In this document: positions 43,828 to 52,322 of the stretch, in pieces
Layout: each line of letters begins with the position of its first letter
Numbering within the stretch: position 1 is the stretch's first letter
DNA from: DATCJA01 sp963814955
GTDB taxonomy: Bacteria > Acidobacteriota > Vicinamibacteria > Vicinamibacterales > UBA2999
Direction of reading: 5' to 3'
Assembly (NCBI GenBank): GCA_963814955.1
Contig: CAWFEX010000004.1
Span: 682,001 to 746,000 of the forward strand
Length of the DNA stretch: 64,000 bases
Position numbers and translations under genes: made by a program
The notes under the pieces: model-generated
What the model was told of the DNA's origin: nothing
Seen by the model: only the letters and a program-made list of their open reading frames with translations
The model's database searches: none

Positions 43828-46350
43828 GTGTCGAGATCCCGATGGCGATTCCACTTACCGAGTCGAGACTCCCTGGTGCGCCATAACTGGCGCGTGGCTG
43901 TTCTGGCCGTGGGCGTGCTCTGTCTGTGGCGAAGTATCGCGACGGCCGATCCAGACCTGCGTTCACTTTCCCAAGAGGTGGCTGGCGCCGGGCGTGTGGT
44001 GGCCACTGTGACAGGCCTGGAAGGCACCGTGCGAGTCGCCAGCGTTGACGTTGAGTTGCTGGCCCTCGATTCCAACATCACCCTCGCCAGGACCATCACG
44101 GACAGTGCAGGTCAGGTGACGTTTGCAGACGTGCCCGCGGGCCGCTACATGCTCACAGCGTCGCGTCCGGGATTCGCTCCTACGACCTCGCCGCCTTTTG
44201 ACGTTCGTGCCGGCGGGGTTGCGCAGGTGCTCCTCGACGTCCAACTGTCGTTCGTCGCGCCTGCGGTGGAAGTGCGAGCGCCGACTTCGCCAACGCAGAG
44301 TATGCAACCCGTTTCCTCGAGTGACATGCTGTCGGGCTCGGTCCTGGAGATCGCGCCGTTGGAAGGGGATGATTTCCAGAGTTTGCTCCCTCTGTTGCCC
44401 GGCGTCCTGCGAGGCCCGGATGGGCGACTCCGCGCCAAAGGCGGCCAGGCTACACAAGGTGCGCTCCAGATCAGCAGCACGAGCCTGGTCGATCCTTCGT
44501 CTGGTGACTTCGATCTGGAGTTGCCCGGTCAGAGTCTCGAGTCGGTCGAGATGCTCACCAACCCGTTCGCCGCGGAGCATGGTCGGTTTTCGACGAGCCT
44601 GGCGCAGATTCGTACCAGGCGCGGCACCAACGATTGGGAAATCAAACCGGGCAACGTGATTCCCCGGCTGGGCAAGCGATTAGGCCGTGTCCGCAGTTTC
44701 GAGCCACGCTTCTCGGTTCGCGGACCGCTCAGAAGAGACCGACTGTTTCTGGCGCAAGACTTCCAGTTCCGCTACGTCAACGAGCCGGTGAGGAGTCTCC
44801 CGGACGAGCCGGAGATCGGCCTCAGAAGCTTTGATTCGTTTACGCGTATCGATAGTGTGCTGTCGACGCGACATACGTTGGGCGGCCTGGTGGTGGCGTT
44901 CCCTCGCATGATCGAACATCTCACGATGAACACCTTCCGGCCGCCAGAGGTCACGCCGGAGTTCAATCAGAGCGGTGTGTCAGTGGGCGTTCAGGATCGT
45001 TTTGCGATCTCGCCAAACATCGTCCTCGAAAGTACCGTGGCGGGCCGCTTGTTTGAGATCAATGTGAACACTGAAGGCCGGCAGCCGATGATTTACACGC
45101 CGGAGACGCAGCGGGGTAGCTTCTTCAACGATCAGGAGCGGGAAGTCAGAAGCGTGCAGTGGGTCGAAGCGCTCTCCCTCGCGCTCGACAAGGGGCGAGG
45201 ATCGCATCTGTTCAAATTCGGCCTCGATTTTCAGGACTCGCGTTACAACGGCTCGAGTGTGAGCCGGCCGGTAGAAATCCGTCGCAGTGATGGTTCACTC
45301 GCCGAGCGGATCGCACACGGCGCGCCCACGGCACAGGAAGAGTCCGCCGCCGAACTCGCGCTATTCGCCCAGGATCATTGGCGAATTGGTTCGCGCGTGA
45401 CGCTGGAGCTTGGCCTTCGTATGGATCGCGAAGACGTGATCAAACGCGTGAACTGGTCACCACGCGGCGGCGTATCGATCGGGGTGCTACCCGAGGGAAG
45501 CGGCATTCTCCGAGGCGGCGTGGGCCGATTCAGACAGCGGACACCACTCAACGTTGGCGCGTTCGATCAGTTCGAATCCCGAATGGTGACGCGGTTTGGG
45601 CCTGACGGGACCACGGTCGATGCGCCAGTCACGCTCGTCAACGTTCCGGTGCCCGACCTGCGGACGCCCGAGGCTGTCGCGGGCAACGTCGAGTGGAACC
45701 AACGCCTCGGCCGGCGAGTACTGCTCAAAGCCAATTACCTCAAACGGACGGGGTCCCACGAATACATTCTCGAACCGAACCGAGAGCGCGGCGAAGTCCG
45801 CCTGATGAGTACCGGCAAATCGCGGTACTGGGAGTTCGAGGTGACTGGCCGGTATCTCGGGGGAGGGCGCCGTGACCTGACGGTCTCATATGTGCGGTCA
45901 CGAGGGTTTGCCGATCTGAACAACTACGATCAGTTCTACGGCAATTTCCGCAACCCGATCATTCGCGCCAACGAACACGGGCTCATTCCCACTGATGTGC
46001 CGCATCGGCTGCTGGTTCGTGGCACCGTCGGGTTGCTTGGCCAGTGGGACATCGCTCCGGTCATCGAGATCCGATCTGGATTTCCGTGGTCGGCTACGGA
46101 CGAGTTCCAGGACTTCGTGGGGGCCCGGAACCGGACCGGGCGCCTTCCGCGAGTGAACACATTTGATTTCTCGGTGTCACGCCAGTGGCACGTGTGGAAG
46201 TACCGATTCCGCGGTGGAATCAAGGTGTACAACCTCCTCGGAGCATCGGCTGAACGCGATGTCCAAAGCAACGTCGCGGCGCCAGGATTCGGCCGTTTCT
46301 TCAATCCAATAGAGCGCTCGATTGGATTCGTGCTGGGGTCGGTGAACTGA
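43828..46350 (+). CDS. Outer-membrane Oar-like barrel protein
   Basis: An 840-residue protein starting at GTG 43828. The N-terminal hydrophobic stretch (WRVAVLAVGVLCLWRSIA) is a signal, then a CarboxypepD_reg-like domain (about 55-145, VVATVTGLEGTVRVASVDVELLALD...). A reduced plug (about 165-265, SDMLSGSVLEIAPLEGDDFQSLLPLLPGVLRG) leads into a beta-barrel ending IGFVLGSVN. It lacks a recognisable TonB box, and the plug is shorter than in the receptor at 28101. It belongs to the same large receptor family. No control repeats of the phosphate type were seen upstream. Confidence 0.8.
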   Translation: MSRSRWRFHLPSRDSLVRHNWRVAVLAVGVLCLWRSIATADPDLRSLSQEVAGAGRVVATVTGLEGTVRVASVDVELLALDSNITLARTITDSAGQVTFADVPAGRYMLTASRPGFAPTTSPPFDVRAGGVAQVLLDVQLSFVAPAVEVRAPTSPTQSMQPVSSSDMLSGSVLEIAPLEGDDFQSLLPLLPGVLRGPDGRLRAKGGQATQGALQISSTSLVDPSSGDFDLELPGQSLESVEMLTNPFAAEHGRFSTSLAQIRTRRGTNDWEIKPGNVIPRLGKRLGRVRSFEPRFSVRGPLRRDRLFLAQDFQFRYVNEPVRSLPDEPEIGLRSFDSFTRIDSVLSTRHTLGGLVVAFPRMIEHLTMNTFRPPEVTPEFNQSGVSVGVQDRFAISPNIVLESTVAGRLFEINVNTEGRQPMIYTPETQRGSFFNDQEREVRSVQWVEALSLALDKGRGSHLFKFGLDFQDSRYNGSSVSRPVEIRRSDGSLAERIAHGAPTAQEESAAELALFAQDHWRIGSRVTLELGLRMDREDVIKRVNWSPRGGVSIGVLPEGSGILRGGVGRFRQRTPLNVGAFDQFESRMVTRFGPDGTTVDAPVTLVNVPVPDLRTPEAVAGNVEWNQRLGRRVLLKANYLKRTGSHEYILEPNRERGEVRLMSTGKSRYWEFEVTGRYLGGGRRDLTVSYVRSRGFADLNNYDQFYGNFRNPIIRANEHGLIPTDVPHRLLVRGTVGLLGQWDIAPVIEIRSGFPWSATDEFQDFVGARNRTGRLPRVNTFDFSVSRQWHVWKYRFRGGIKVYNLLGASAERDVQSNVAAPGFGRFFNPIERSIGFVLGSVN

Positions 46351-46425
46351 GTCGGAACTCACCCTGCTGCGACGCCCCGCCCAATTCCCACGGCCGGTGT
46401 CCTGCGTTATACGAGAGCTGCTGCG

Positions 46426-48129
46426 TTATTGCACGGATGACACGGTGCGCTCGATTCCAACGGCCTGCCAACCGGTGGGGACACGCCGAAACGTGAAAAC
46501 CACGGGGAGACGCCACTGTGGGTAATCGGCGTGGACGGTTTGGATAGCCACTGACACGAATTCCGCGCCATCGAGCACCTGTTTTGGCGCCGACGCCTGC
46601 GGTTCGGTAACGCGCATTTCGACGCTGGCCCCTGCGGGCGAACCCGTTGCGTTGTCGAAACGTGACCAGGTCATCAGGTAGTCTTGGGGGCCGGACACCG
46701 CCCGGGCCGCAAGAGCCGCGTTTTCAAACGCAAGTACACCTTCCGCCGACAGCCGTGGCTCGACTATCGGGTTCACGCTTGTGAGCCACGAGCGCAGGAC
46801 CTTGTCCCGACGTTTGATCAGAGTGGCGGCAATATGCTCCGCCGCGCCGGGCTCGCTGTAGCGCGCCTTCGCGACGATCGCCCTGATCGCTTCATCACTG
46901 AAGCGCGTCACGAGGCGCGCGGCCCAGAACGCGTCGTCCGGCCGCATGTTGTCGAACGCGGGATTCGGATACTCCGGACGCCACTTGACTGGATCGAAGA
47001 AGTCGCCCTCGAATCGTCCAACCGATTTCGCATCCTCCCAGTAATCCACGGTAATCCACGGCCGGACGTACAGACCCAGTGTCGCCAGTGTCTTCAACGC
47101 CGGCGCCCACTCGAGGATGTATTCATTGCCCGCTCGGGGACGTTGTGCGATCGTGCTCCCGCTGCCCATGATCGATCCGAAGTCGAACATGTAGTGCCGG
47201 ATATACCGGCGACCCTCGGGTCCTTCCAGCATGTCCAGGCTGTTGATACCACGGGAATCGTCGTGGTTCAGCCACGCGGAGAACACGCGATTTCCCCGGA
47301 GCTCCCGCCGGTGCTCGTGCGGGTGAACGTCGTTTGGATCGTCGGGACGCGTCCCGTAGTACTTGAAGTAGCCGACAGGTCTGCCTTCGGCGAACCGGCT
47401 CAGCGTCGCACGATACTTGCCGTTCGGCAGACGCGCCGCGCGAGAGAAGATGCGATCGAGATCCTCGCGACGCATGCTGCGCCGGCGCCCCGACAGGTCG
47501 ACGGTCGTGGCTTTGGGACTGATGACAGCTCGCGCGGGATCGATGTCCACGATGTACCCCTGGACGACGTTATAGCCCAGCGCGTGGTAGATGGCAGCGC
47601 CAATGACCTCGGCGCCGCTGGCCATTTCGGGGTTGCCCGGCGGGTCGAACTTGACCTGGTACAGATGGCCTGAAGGATCCGTCACACGATACCCGGGCGT
47701 GATTCCGCTGCTCTTTTCCTGCACGATCGGCCAGTCGTCTATGCTCTGGATGTCGAGTTGATTGGGCCCGCGGACGAGGTCCTCGATCGACATGGGCATG
47801 CGGCCGATGCGATTCGTGAACCATGTGGAATCAGGAACCTCATCGACCGTGTTGACGTTGACGGCGCGGACGTCGCTGCGGTCGCCGCGCTTGAAAAACG
47901 TGTTCTCCGCGAAGTCGTACGCGTTGCTGCCCTCGATTGGCTGCGCGCCACTCGCATCGAACGAGCGGTCGTCGTCCATCTGGATCGGATCGTCTGGGAA
48001 GAACTTCGGCGCCGCAGCACGTCCGCCTGTCGTGGCGGCGAATCCTATCGTCAGCGCGGCGAGAGCGTAGAGCCAGAAATTCTCCGTGTTTCCGTGTTTC
48101 CGTGGCCTGTGATTAGAAGACATGACCAA
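46426..48129 (-). CDS. Secreted protein with protein-kinase-like motif order (unknown family)
   Basis: A 567-residue protein with an N-terminal hydrophobic signal (FWLYALAALTIGFAAT), so it is probably periplasmic. No close family is recognised, but kinase-like landmarks appear in the right order: YQVKFDP with K160, E174 in a helix, a catalytic-loop-like NHDDSRGIN (H289-D290...N296) and MFDFGS with D316-F317-G318. Spacing (about 130 residues from the lysine to the loop) is larger than in classical kinases and closer to HipA/CotH-type folds. The remaining 240 residues are alpha-beta without motifs. Its extreme N-terminus (about 15 residues) is encoded by a repeat, and its start overlaps the preceding barrel gene by 17 bases. 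See findings. Confidence 0.6.
   Translation of the reverse strand: MVMSSNHRPRKHGNTENFWLYALAALTIGFAATTGGRAAAPKFFPDDPIQMDDDRSFDASGAQPIEGSNAYDFAENTFFKRGDRSDVRAVNVNTVDEVPDSTWFTNRIGRMPMSIEDLVRGPNQLDIQSIDDWPIVQEKSSGITPGYRVTDPSGHLYQVKFDPPGNPEMASGAEVIGAAIYHALGYNVVQGYIVDIDPARAVISPKATTVDLSGRRRSMRREDLDRIFSRAARLPNGKYRATLSRFAEGRPVGYFKYYGTRPDDPNDVHPHEHRRELRGNRVFSAWLNHDDSRGINSLDMLEGPEGRRYIRHYMFDFGSIMGSGSTIAQRPRAGNEYILEWAPALKTLATLGLYVRPWITVDYWEDAKSVGRFEGDFFDPVKWRPEYPNPAFDNMRPDDAFWAARLVTRFSDEAIRAIVAKARYSEPGAAEHIAATLIKRRDKVLRSWLTSVNPIVEPRLSAEGVLAFENAALAARAVSGPQDYLMTWSRFDNATGSPAGASVEMRVTEPQASAPKQVLDGAEFVSVAIQTVHADYPQWRLPVVFTFRRVPTGWQAVGIERTVSSVQ
48085..48112. repeat. CCGTGTTTCCGTGTTTCCGTGG repeat at an operon junction
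   Basis: Three CCGTG-containing units of 8-9 bases overlap the start of the kinase-like gene and the end of the barrel gene. It is the same type as the hairpin at 36246-36301. Confidence 0.7.
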
Positions 48130-49339
48130 ACCTGAAGATGAAATGTTTTCCGCCGCTGCTTCCGAAGGCCCCCTCGACCCGAAGGAATACGCCGCTGCTC
48201 GAACCGAAACGAAATCCGATCCCGTAGTCCGACTCCAGGTCGCTCAGGTCCAGGTCTTCGAGGCGCGAAGCCACCTTGCCGGCGTCGTAGAAGATTGCCC
48301 CATCGACGGCGGTGAAAATCTCCCACCGATACTCGGCCTGCAGGAGCAGCATATGACGGTCGCGAAAGCGGAACCGCCGGAATCCCCGGAGATCGTCCGG
48401 ACCACCGAGCGTTCGCTGCAGGTAGAAGGGAACCTCGCGACCCCCGTCCGTGTCAGAAGTCGAGACCAGCGCGTGAAGTGCCAGCACCCGCCGGTCGCGA
48501 AGCAGGGGGACGTATTGCTGCAGGTCGGCTTCGACCCGGCGAAACGAGTAGCGGTCGGTGTCTCTGTCGTCGAAACGTTCGATCGCGAGAGCGTAGCGGC
48601 CTCCACGGCGCGGGTTACCACGCGGCTCGCGATAATTCAGGTCTGCAAAAACGTGATAGCGCATGAAGTCGGGCTGCGCGACGAGTCCCGGAGCAGTCGC
48701 CTCGGTGAACAGCTCGCCGATTCCAACGCCGTCGTCCGACCCGATCAGATGCGGCGTCAGATAATCGAGGCCGCCGCCCACGGCGAGCCATGGCTTGGGA
48801 CGAACGGCTCCCGTGGCGCCGACAATCGAATTAGCCAGACCGTACGCGACTTCGTCCTCACGATTTGATTCGGGTCCGAGTCCGAAGAAATCCTCATTTG
48901 GGAATTCGTAGCGTTGACCGTGGACGTCGAGCGAGACCGTATCGCCGGCGAGACGCGGGAATATCAGGCGCGTGTCCACCATCCAGTACCGCTGAAAGGA
49001 CGCCGCGGCGAACGCGCTGAAGTCGGCGTGCCCGCCGAAGACGCCGGACCTCCGGTACCCGGGGCCGAACGAGATGCCGCTTCCCGCGGTGACATTCCCG
49101 ATTTTCGGATAGAGGCCCTCAGCCGGATTCAGCAGACGCTCGAATAGGCGGCCGGTTTCGAGATCGAGAAGGACACGCTCGAGCCGGGAGCGCTCCGGAG
49201 GAGCCAGCTGGCGCGACTTTTCCTCGCGCTGGCGACGGAGCGCTTCCGCACGCGTGGCGGGGTCCTGCGCATGTACAACGTCCGACACGAACAGCACCAA
49301 CGTGGCAACGAACAAGAGGATCGTCGCCGAACGGCTCAT
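48113..49339 (-). CDS. Omp85/BamA-type outer-membrane barrel without POTRA repeats
   Basis: A 408-residue protein with a signal peptide (about 1-24, ending VVHA). The rest matches the surface-antigen (Omp85) barrel: GSGISFGPGYRRSGVFGG, RYHVFADLNYREPR, LQRTLGGPDDLRGFRRFRFRDRHMLLLQAEYRWEIF (with the RGF/Y motif of Omp85) and a C-terminal phenylalanine (FIFRFGHVF). No POTRA domains precede it, so unlike BamA it is probably a patatin/TamA-free small barrel. It overlaps the next gene by four bases (ATGA) and the following one by 17, so translation of three genes is coupled. Confidence 0.85.
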   Translation of the reverse strand: MSRSATILLFVATLVLFVSDVVHAQDPATRAEALRRQREEKSRQLAPPERSRLERVLLDLETGRLFERLLNPAEGLYPKIGNVTAGSGISFGPGYRRSGVFGGHADFSAFAAASFQRYWMVDTRLIFPRLAGDTVSLDVHGQRYEFPNEDFFGLGPESNREDEVAYGLANSIVGATGAVRPKPWLAVGGGLDYLTPHLIGSDDGVGIGELFTEATAPGLVAQPDFMRYHVFADLNYREPRGNPRRGGRYALAIERFDDRDTDRYSFRRVEADLQQYVPLLRDRRVLALHALVSTSDTDGGREVPFYLQRTLGGPDDLRGFRRFRFRDRHMLLLQAEYRWEIFTAVDGAIFYDAGKVASRLEDLDLSDLESDYGIGFRFGSSSGVFLRVEGAFGSSGGKHFIFRFGHVF

Positions 49340-50691
49340 GCGGCAGCCGGTTCGACCTGCGCCGTCAACCGCCGGTTCTCCCGATACAACATGACGGCAA
49401 TCGCCAGCCAGACAATAACGATGGCGAGATTGATGACCGCGTAACCCCGGACCGAGATTGCCAGCAATTGCACGACGAGAAACGTGAGGAGCGCCGAGAT
49501 CATGTCCCCCGTTCGCCAGAAGAAGGTCTCCACGGCCTGCAGAGCTTTGTACTTCGCATCGCGGCTTGTGGGCAGAAACAGCGCCCGGCGGAGAGTGTTC
49601 TGCAGCGAATAGTCCGTCGCGTTTTCAGCGATCTTCGCCACTCGAATCAGCGAGAGCACCGGCATCAAGGCAATCAGCGTATAGCTGCCAAGCGCCAGTA
49701 CCGGAAGCACGAACAAGGCGCCGCCGATGCCGAGATACTTGAAGATACGCGAGACCAGGAAGAACTGAATCGCCAGCGAGAGCACGTTCTGCCAAAAATC
49801 CAGGTTGGCCATGAACGCCCCGATGTCCGTTGGCGTTTTCAACGTCTGAACGACGGTCTGGTTCAGAATGTAATTGCCGTTCGTATTGACGACCTGAACC
49901 GTCAGCGTCAGCAAGCCGATGAGCAGGAGATAGCGCTGTGCAAGGACCAGCCGAAAGCCGCCGGCTTTTCCAAGCGCTTCCTGGGGGGACGGTTCGGCGC
50001 GTTGTCGCGACTGTCTGTGCCCGCGATCGCGCCGGTCGATGATGTTGGAGAGCAGCATGCCTGCGATTAACGCTGCCGCCGCCACCAGCATCATCGGCGA
50101 CACTCCCAGCGTGCCGATCAGCATCGACGTAAGAAGCGCGCCGCCGACAGCTCCAACCGAGCCGCCAAATCCGACGATCGCGAAGAGTCGCTTCCCCTGC
50201 TCGACACTGTACAAGTCGTTGGCAAAGGACCAGAACTGGGCCATCACCATCAGATTGAAGATGCCCACCCACAGGAAAAACGCCACACCCAGCAAGCTGG
50301 GTGCGACGTTCACCTGGCTGAGAAGGAAGAAGCCAACCAGATTGGCCACAAAGAAGAGCGTCACTGCGTTGATCAACCGGATGCGGTTGATCCTGCTGGC
50401 GATCCGGCTGTAGAACGGAACGATGAAGAGGAACAGCAAGGCAAGAAGGGCGCCCGAATACGCCTGAATCTCGGGTCCCCGCAGGACCCCGCCGCCCGGT
50501 AGCGACACCTCCACAGGAAGCAGGAGAGCCGACCGCACCGGTCGAATCGTGTAATACGCCGCCAGCAGGAGGAAGCCGTTCACCGCCATGAGCACAGCGG
50601 TGGCGCCCTCGCCGGGACGCACGTCGGCCGCGAGGCTGAGAAAACGGTCGAGCGCCGTCTTGCGCTCGGGGAACGGCTCGATGGATGCCAT
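49336..50691 (-). CDS. Npt1/Npt2-type nucleotide transporter (NTT)-like permease
   Basis: A 451-residue integral membrane protein with about eleven to twelve segments. The order and sequence of segments (FLLLAAYYTIRPVRSALLL, ALLALLFLFIVPFYSRIASRI, FFLWVGIFNLMVMAQFWSFANDLYSVEQGKRLFAIVGFGGSVGA) match the Npt1/Npt2 ATP/ADP translocase superfamily, including the FW-x-x-x-N-D block. Classic members swap ATP and ADP across bacterial inner membranes; in free-living bacteria the substrate is unknown. A start at 50691 directly abuts the kinase gene (stop 50692), and it overlaps the barrel gene by ATGA. Confidence 0.85.
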   Translation of the reverse strand: MASIEPFPERKTALDRFLSLAADVRPGEGATAVLMAVNGFLLLAAYYTIRPVRSALLLPVEVSLPGGGVLRGPEIQAYSGALLALLFLFIVPFYSRIASRINRIRLINAVTLFFVANLVGFFLLSQVNVAPSLLGVAFFLWVGIFNLMVMAQFWSFANDLYSVEQGKRLFAIVGFGGSVGAVGGALLTSMLIGTLGVSPMMLVAAAALIAGMLLSNIIDRRDRGHRQSRQRAEPSPQEALGKAGGFRLVLAQRYLLLIGLLTLTVQVVNTNGNYILNQTVVQTLKTPTDIGAFMANLDFWQNVLSLAIQFFLVSRIFKYLGIGGALFVLPVLALGSYTLIALMPVLSLIRVAKIAENATDYSLQNTLRRALFLPTSRDAKYKALQAVETFFWRTGDMISALLTFLVVQLLAISVRGYAVINLAIVIVWLAIAVMLYRENRRLTAQVEPAAA

Positions 50692-52320
50692 TTAGACAGT
50701 CACTGCGTTGGCTACGGGTTCGCTGCGCGGAACGTCGAGCGTGAGAGGACCTGTCAGCTCGGGCAGGTGCACGCGCCACCAGTTCTCGGCCATGTCCTGC
50801 GTCCATCCTTCGCATGCGCGGCATCCGCAGGCCATGCGAAACAGTTCTTCGGCATTCTGGGGGCGCCGGTCCGGATTCTTGTCCAGACACGCGAGAACGA
50901 GCTGATCGAGCTCGCGTGGAATCGGCACTTCGGTACGCTGCGACGGCGGAACCGGCTGCGCATTCAGATGCTGAAGCAGCATTTTCATCGAAGTATCGGC
51001 TTCGAACACCATCTGCCCGGTAAGCAGATAGTAGGCGACGCAGCCGAGCGCGTATACATCCGCACGGCGGTCCACCTCGCCCTCGCCGAGAATGATTTCG
51101 GGCGCCATATAGGCAGGGGTTCCTGTTGTCACGTGGTCGAGCGTCATCAGTGTATCGCCTGCGACGCGGCGATTCAGCTTCACGAGACCAAAGTCCAGGA
51201 CCTTGACGAAATCATATTCGAGGCCCATCCGGCAGACGTAGATATTCGCAGGCTTGATGTCCCGATGCACCATCCCCCGGGCATGCGCGTCGGCAAGGGA
51301 GTGGCAGACCTGCCGCAGCAAGTGCATGGCGCGGTTGGCGGGCACCGGCCCGAACTCCCGGACGAGCGATTCGAGGTCCCGGCCGGCCAGCAGCTCCATC
51401 ACGTAATAGAACGTTCCGTCCTGGGTGATTCCGAAGTCGAACAGCTGAATGGTATGGGGCGACTTGAGTTGCGCCGTTGCCTGGGCTTCGCGCTCGAAGC
51501 GTCGAAGCGCGTGCCGCGCTTCCGAGTCGTTGCGCGCCCCGAGCACCTCGGGACGCACAAGCTTGATCGCGGCGTCACGCGCGAGCAGGTTGTGCTCGGC
51601 GCGCCACACCTGGCCCATGCCGCCGGTGCCCAGCAGCTCCACGAGACGATAGCTGCCAAGCTCCTGTGCCTCACGGAGACGACGGCCGACGCGCTGAAGA
51701 ACACGCGATGGCAGCACCGCAATCAACGCGCACGAGTAGTTCGGGAGCGAGAGCACCACGGCGTGTGGAAGGGAAGTGACCGGACTTCCAGCGAGGTATG
51801 CGATCAACAGCGCGAGCGGATCCATCGAGGCTGCTATCAGCGCACCGGTCAGCATCTTGCGCGGAGACGCGGGCGCGATCATCGAATAGATCAGAATACC
51901 CACCGTGATCCATGAAAGGTGAATCGTCGGCTGGGACACGGGCGGCACGATCCAGGTGTTGAGCGCCGCCACGCCCATGGCGTTGAACACGAGATAGCCA
52001 ATACTGATGTTGGTCTTGACGTCAGGCGAGCGTCCGCTCGAGCGCACGTACCAGACCATCGCGATTGCCGCGACGATGCCGCAGATCTCGAGCGAAACGG
52101 CCGGTAAGCGGATTGGCTGGCCCCATGTGAGCGGGGCCATGACGATGTCCATGAACAGGCCGAGGCCCCACAGACCCCCGGTGACCGCAGCGAACAATCC
52201 GAGGCGGTCTACGTGCTCCCGCAGGAGCTCGTCAGGCAGGCGCGTCGTGGTCCGTCCGGTGTCGGTGACGCCGACCGTCGCATCGCGACGGGGAGCGACA
52301 ACCATTCCTTGTTGCGCCAT
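50692..52320 (-). CDS. Membrane Ser/Thr protein kinase
   Basis: A 542-residue kinase. An N-terminal domain (about 40-205) contains five to six membrane segments, unusually placed before the kinase. Residues 223-500 hold a full kinase: GTGGMGQV loop (231-238), K253, HRDIKPAN (352-359), DFG (376-378) and APE (406-408). A membrane part leading into a kinase is a rare architecture; the usual form puts a single helix after the kinase. The kinase should be cytoplasmic and phosphorylate a protein, perhaps the neighbouring transporters. It abuts the NTT gene without gap and starts two bases before the NTT-HEAT stop. A cytosolic site is inferred. Confidence 0.88.
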   Translation of the reverse strand: MAQQGMVVAPRRDATVGVTDTGRTTTRLPDELLREHVDRLGLFAAVTGGLWGLGLFMDIVMAPLTWGQPIRLPAVSLEICGIVAAIAMVWYVRSSGRSPDVKTNISIGYLVFNAMGVAALNTWIVPPVSQPTIHLSWITVGILIYSMIAPASPRKMLTGALIAASMDPLALLIAYLAGSPVTSLPHAVVLSLPNYSCALIAVLPSRVLQRVGRRLREAQELGSYRLVELLGTGGMGQVWRAEHNLLARDAAIKLVRPEVLGARNDSEARHALRRFEREAQATAQLKSPHTIQLFDFGITQDGTFYYVMELLAGRDLESLVREFGPVPANRAMHLLRQVCHSLADAHARGMVHRDIKPANIYVCRMGLEYDFVKVLDFGLVKLNRRVAGDTLMTLDHVTTGTPAYMAPEIILGEGEVDRRADVYALGCVAYYLLTGQMVFEADTSMKMLLQHLNAQPVPPSQRTEVPIPRELDQLVLACLDKNPDRRPQNAEELFRMACGCRACEGWTQDMAENWWRVHLPELTGPLTLDVPRSEPVANAVTV

Positions 52321-52322
52321 CT

